A DNA stretch of 64,000 nucleotides from Orbilia blumenaviensis (taxonomy: Eukaryota > Ascomycota > Orbiliomycetes > Orbiliales > Orbiliaceae). Shown here piece after piece: positions 60,180 through 64,000 of the stretch. Below the pieces are notes generated by a model. That model saw only the letters and a program-made list of their open reading frames with translations. It was not told where the DNA came from and searched no databases. Position numbers and translations under genes: made by a program. The stretch is from the NCBI GenBank assembly GCA_036872755.1, contig JAVHNS010000004.1:1674001-1738000 (forward strand), read 5' to 3'. The stretch's first letter is position 1. Each line of letters begins with the position of its first letter.

Positions 60180-61523
60180 ATGCTGGGGAGTCTCTGTCGC
60201 AGCCTGTGCGCCGCGGCCGCCGTCTGCTCCGTCGCCCTCAATGGCCTCGTCCGCGCCGATGACCACGAAGGCTACAAGACCGTCCCACTCAGGACCCATT
60301 CCCTCTACCAGCCGTACCTTGACTCCGATCTGCAGTCGCGATGGTTCGACTTTGGCGGAACTACTATCAGTACGTCCCTCTATCTCTCTCTCTTTTGTAT
60401 CGGTTCGATTCGAGTTTGGGTTAAAACTGACATACGTATCTTCAAAAAAATAGTAAGAGCTGATCAGTACGTTCTCTCTCTCTCTCGCTATCCTCCCGAA
60501 AGCATATCCATATCTATATCTATACACCTATCTATCTATATCATAGACAGACGGCATATAGTTAGCCTCATAGTTATATAGCATAGCACATACTAACCTC
60601 CCTCGTGTGCCCAGGTACATCCGCATAACGTCCGACCGCCAACATCAGACCGGCTGGCTCTGGTCCCGCCTGCCATTGACCGCCACCAACTGGGAAATCG
60701 AGTTCGAATTCCGCATACACGGCGACGGCCACCTCCACGGCGATGGTTTCGCCTTCTGGGTCACCAAGGACCGCGCCACCGCCGGCTCCGTCTTCGGCTC
60801 CGTCAACAAGTTCGAGGGTCTCGGTATCTTCTTCGACACTTATAAGAACAACAGACCCGGTGTCATCTTCCCTTATGTCATGGCTATGCTTGGCGATGGA
60901 CATACCGAGTATGATCATGACACCGATGGGAAGGATCAGGAGTTGGCTGGCTGCTCTGTACGTCTTCCTTTTCCCTTTCTCTGATACAGTCTCTTCCTTT
61001 CCTCATAACCTTAATTTTTTTTTTAAAAAAGTATAACCTACTAACATATAAATAATGATAACAAAAAAACCAGGCCCGAGGAATCCGCGACCCAAACATG
61101 GCCACCAAAGCCAAAGTAACCTACTTCCAAGACAAATACCTCTCCCTCGAACTCCTATATAAGCAACCGGACCTCTGGACCGAGTGCTTCAAGGTCACAA
61201 ACGTCTCCCTCCCCACCGTCGGCTACCTCGGCTTCACCGCCCAAACCGGTGAGCTCTCCGACAACCACGACATCATCACCGTTTCTGCCAGGAATCTTTA
61301 CAATAGCCCCTCGACCCCGAATTCTCCGGCGGGGCATAAGGGTCCCATCAAGAAGAACAAGAAGGGCAAAGAGACTTTCCCGGATTATGATGATAGACAT
61401 GTTCCTGAGAGCAGTGGGTGGGGATGGTTCTTTATCAAGCTTATCCTTTGGGTTGTGGTCATCGTTGGTGGATATGTCGGGTACACTCTCTACAGAGCTC
61501 AGCAGAGGCAGTCCAGGTTCTAG
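60180..61523 (+). CDS. L-type lectin, VIP36/Emp47-like ER-Golgi cargo receptor
   Basis: Four exons (60180-60369, 60454-60466, 60615-60957, 61074-61523) give 331 residues; exon 2 is a 13-nt microexon (RAD plus flanking bases). A signal peptide covers about residues 1-26. The legume-lectin-like domain follows: THSLYQPYLDSDLQSRWFDF, the strand RITSDRQHQTGWLWSRLPL, and HGDGFAFWVTKD, an Asp-containing sugar/Ca2+ site block, then LGIFFDTYKNN. A conserved cysteine pair (ELAGCS and WTECFK) is present. After a Lys-rich linker, one membrane helix (about 301-322) precedes a short cytosolic tail RAQQRQSRF. Such receptors bind high-mannose N-glycans and cycle between ER and Golgi. The tail lacks a KKxx signal. 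Confidence 0.92.
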
Positions 61524-62400
61524 ATCGGCCTGGGCAAACCCATACACCCGCTGCCCCCCCTCAACTAGAAAAAAAAAGTCTTTGTTGTAACAAAAAAAAA
61601 AGAATTCACATTCAATTGGTAAGGGAGATGGAAGGGAGGAAGGAAAGCAGTAAGGAAGTGGAGACAAAAGCCAAATCAACCATCCGGAGGAAGAGCGCAC
61701 CGAAGCATGAGTTTATTTTTCCGATTTTTTATTACATCTATTCTATATTTTATTATTATGGTATTAACTACTTAGTCCATCGCGATATTGCTTAAAAACA
61801 TTAACTACCCTCAGTTTATTCTCCTTCTTCTTTCTTTGGTTTGGGCATTGCATTGCATTTCATATCCCTCGGGCGGCCAAAAACCTCACCGACGAGCACG
61901 CGCATCACCAGCACCCATCTCCATAAAAAAAAACATACCTCATCATATGCATAGCCGGAAAAAAAGAAAGAATTCCAAAAAAACCCCCTTAGTTCCAGTC
62001 CTACACACTCCTATAATCCTAAATTTACCTAACCAAAACGTGAATTGGTGGATATATTCAATAATCATGACCTAATTGCCAACCCATTCTCTCATTAAAG
62101 TGTGTAGAAAGGTTGATAAGCCCTCCCCCCAGCTCCGGATTTCACCCGAAAGGCATAGCTGCTAGCTTCCCCAGATCCGAGCTTCTGATAGCGATGGATA
62201 TAACTAATCACCCCGTTCAACCGTCGCTTTCCCCCCTCGAGCTCTCTCCACCACCACCCCACATCCGCCCTCCGCATTTCTAAGCTATAAGAATCCTATC
62301 CAACATAAAAAGAACCGACTGCTCCATAAACAAATATTTATTTATTTTATTTAAACTCTTTTTTCCTGATCCAATTGAGGAGGAGTATAGTATACAATTC
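61524..62400. other. intergenic region lectin / isochorismatase-family gene
   Basis: About 0.9 kb with A-runs (61569-61577, 61591-61599) and AT-rich DNA before the next start. A 60-codon minus-strand frame (62095-62277) is unconvincing. Confidence 0.55.
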
Positions 62401-63382
62401 ATGAGACACCGACTGTACCGCGGCAGCACCACCCTCCTCCTCCGCCAATTACAACCACACCAGCAACAGCAACCGCTCTTCAAATTCCAACACTACCAAC
62501 GCACAATGTCGTCCTCCACCGCCAAAATCAGCGAACCCCGAATCGCCAACCCAGCGCTCTTGTATTATCCCCCCATATACCTAGGTAGTAATTAAATCAA
62601 ATACCTAATAACCAATATATATTATAGTATCTGCGACATCCAAGAACGCTTCTCCAAAGCAATCTACCAATTCCCCTCCATAGTAACCACAACTCTAAAA
62701 CTAATCTCCGCCGCCAAAACCCTCCAAATCCCGATCTATATAACCACCCAAAACCGGCGCGCACTGGGGGACACAGTCCCCGAAATCCTCTCCCTCCTCT
62801 CCCAAGAACCCGTCTCAAACGTAATAATAAACGCCGATAAATCACTATTCAGCATGTGTACCCCCGAAGTTCTACAAAAGCTAGACGAAAACCCCGGTGT
62901 TAACGGTGAGAAGCGGGAGGTGGTGATAGTGGGTATTGAGACTCATATCTGTTTGATGCAGAGTACTTTGGATCTTTTGGAGAGGGGGCATAAGGTGTGG
63001 GTTGTGAGGGATGGGGTGTCGAGTTGTAATCCGCAGGAGATACCGACGGCGTTGGCGAGGATGCAGCAGGCTGGGGCGGTTGTTACTACTAGTAATTCTC
63101 TCTTTCTTCTCTTCTCTTCCATTTTTTTCTTTTTTTGTGTGTGTGCGCGTGTGTGTATATGTGTGTGTAACGATACTGATATGAGGGAAAAAACAGGTGA
63201 AAGCTTCCTCTTCGAATATATGAAAGACTCCGCCAGACCAGAGTACGCGCCTCTCATCCCCGCCTCCACAATACCAAAACTAATCTATAAACAAAAAAAT
63301 TTAGATTCAAACAAATCGCCGGCTTAATCAAAGAAACCAAAGCCGGTATGTACCCCCCCCCCCCCCCCTCAAAAAAAACAAA

Positions 63383-63446
<64 letters not shown>

Positions 63447-63563
63447 GAAACCAGAACGCTAACCCATACACACCCACCAAAAAATACAGCAACCAAAGAA
63501 TCCCTCGAAGCACTCATCGGCCCCGTCGGAGCCCAGGAATCAGGCGGTATTAGTAAGCTATAA
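62401..63563 (+). CDS. isochorismatase-family cysteine hydrolase with C-terminal SKL
   Basis: Five exons (62401-62561, 62628-63091, 63197-63242, 63305-63345, 63490-63563) give 261 residues, or 226 from the second in-frame ATG at 62506. The domain shows the Asp-Lys-Cys triad of the superfamily: D57 (LFICDIQERF), K125 (NADKSLFSM) and C162 (VGIETHICLMQS). The C-terminal part SARPEFKQIAGLIKETK matches ISOC1/ISOC2-type proteins. The last residues are GGISKL: a canonical type-1 peroxisomal targeting signal. The first 35 residues (MRHRLYRGSTTLLLRQLQPH, then Gln-rich) are basic with no acidic residue, as in a mitochondrial presequence, so two start codons could give two destinations. The substrate is unknown. 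Exons of 46 and 41 nt are needed for the conserved C-terminal block. Confidence 0.87.
63353..63450 (+). repeat. C16 run plus (AAAG)n microsatellite in intron 4
   Basis: Directly after the intron 4 donor come about 16 C, then A-rich bases and about 16 AAAG units (63382-63450). The tract fills most of the 144-nt intron and is a likely hotspot of length variation. Confidence 0.9.
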
Positions 63564-64000
63564 ATAAACTGCTTTTTTTGTAAATACTCCTTCCCCCGCT
63601 CCTTACTCTGTACTGCCCTGGGCTATATTTGGTAGCTTATTTATTACTGTGTTTTATTCTCTTTGTTATATTTCTGTTTTTTGGGGTGGTATATTCTGAC
63701 TTTTGTATGGTGTGGATAGGTTCGGACTGTTCTAAGATATTCTAAAGTAAATATGTATATTCATGTGGAGGATAAATGGAATGTTGTGATAGTAGCGAGT
63801 GGTTAGATGCTATCATTAATACCTAGATATTTATACATAGTGGAATCCAAATTTACGAAATAAAATAAAATAATCAAAAAACCGTATTACGTAGATGAAG
63901 TATTCTACAGCTTGTATAGCGGCCAAAATGTGTCAAAACGATATATCAGACAAACCGTGCGAAATATATATTACAACTTAAGCGAGGCATAAGTGTGTTA
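63564..64000. other. 3' flank to window end
   Basis: 437 bases, AT-rich, presumably the 3' UTR of the hydrolase and spacer. No gene is seen. Confidence 0.55.

Noticed and set aside
62095..62277. 60-codon minus-strand frame between lectin and hydrolase genes
   Set aside because: Short, no upstream exon or promoter signal, no recognised family.

Overview
The window is nuclear DNA of a filamentous ascomycete (Pezizomycotina). Genes carry many short introns (about 50-210 nt) with GTATGT/GTAAGT/GTACGT-like donors, CTAAC/CTGAC/CTAAT-like branch sites and YAG acceptors. They are separated by long AT-rich, microsatellite-laden intergenic DNA, and the protein set is fungal (Ecm14, Ecl1-type, RRM-PUF Jsn1-type, NiCoT, fungal DGAT1, Ceg1, Ste14). 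Nothing fixes the class or species. All exon joins were inferred by eye from splice signals, frame and family similarity; in every multi-exon model the exon lengths sum to a multiple of three.

Layout: 0-5 kb holds a possible 3' gene end, a Nudix hydrolase (-), the Ecm14 pseudo-carboxypeptidase (-) and mitochondrial uL14m (+). 6-8.6 kb holds the PKA catalytic subunit (-) with an apparently spliced leader. 8.6-13.9 kb is a gene desert. 13.9-21.3 kb holds an NFKBIL1-type protein (-), TTI1 (+) and an Ecl1-type zinc-finger protein (-). 21.3-26.5 kb is a second gene-poor stretch, ending in a small four-exon secreted-protein gene (26.7-27.4 kb). 27.8-30.3 kb holds the H2A.Z chaperone YL1/Swc2 (-) and a tiny ORF. 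33.8-41.5 kb holds an RRM-PUF protein (+) and a nickel/cobalt transporter (+). 41.9-48.2 kb holds DGAT1 (-) and the mRNA guanylyltransferase CEG1 (-). 49.7-57.8 kb holds an NSRP1-like splicing factor (+), a Pex8-type peroxin (+), Ste14 (-) and a vacuolar-type ZIP transporter (-). 60.2-63.6 kb holds a VIP36-type lectin (+) and an isochorismatase-family hydrolase ending in SKL (+).

The content is mostly housekeeping: RNA processing (CEG1, NSRP1-like, NFKBIL1-like, RRM-PUF), signalling (PKA, TTI1, Ste14), chromatin (YL1), metal transport (NiCoT, ZIP), lipid and peroxisome functions (DGAT1, Pex8-like, the SKL hydrolase) and secretion (lectin). No operon-like logic, CRISPR, rRNA or confident tRNA is visible. 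The points most worth a second look are the hidden secreted-protein gene, the hydrolase with a basic N-terminal extension and a peroxisomal C-terminus, the C-rich to G-rich composition switch inside coding exons, microexons of 11 and 13 nt, a T21A12 hairpin just before a start codon, and a dispersed TAGGTACCTA-type motif family.
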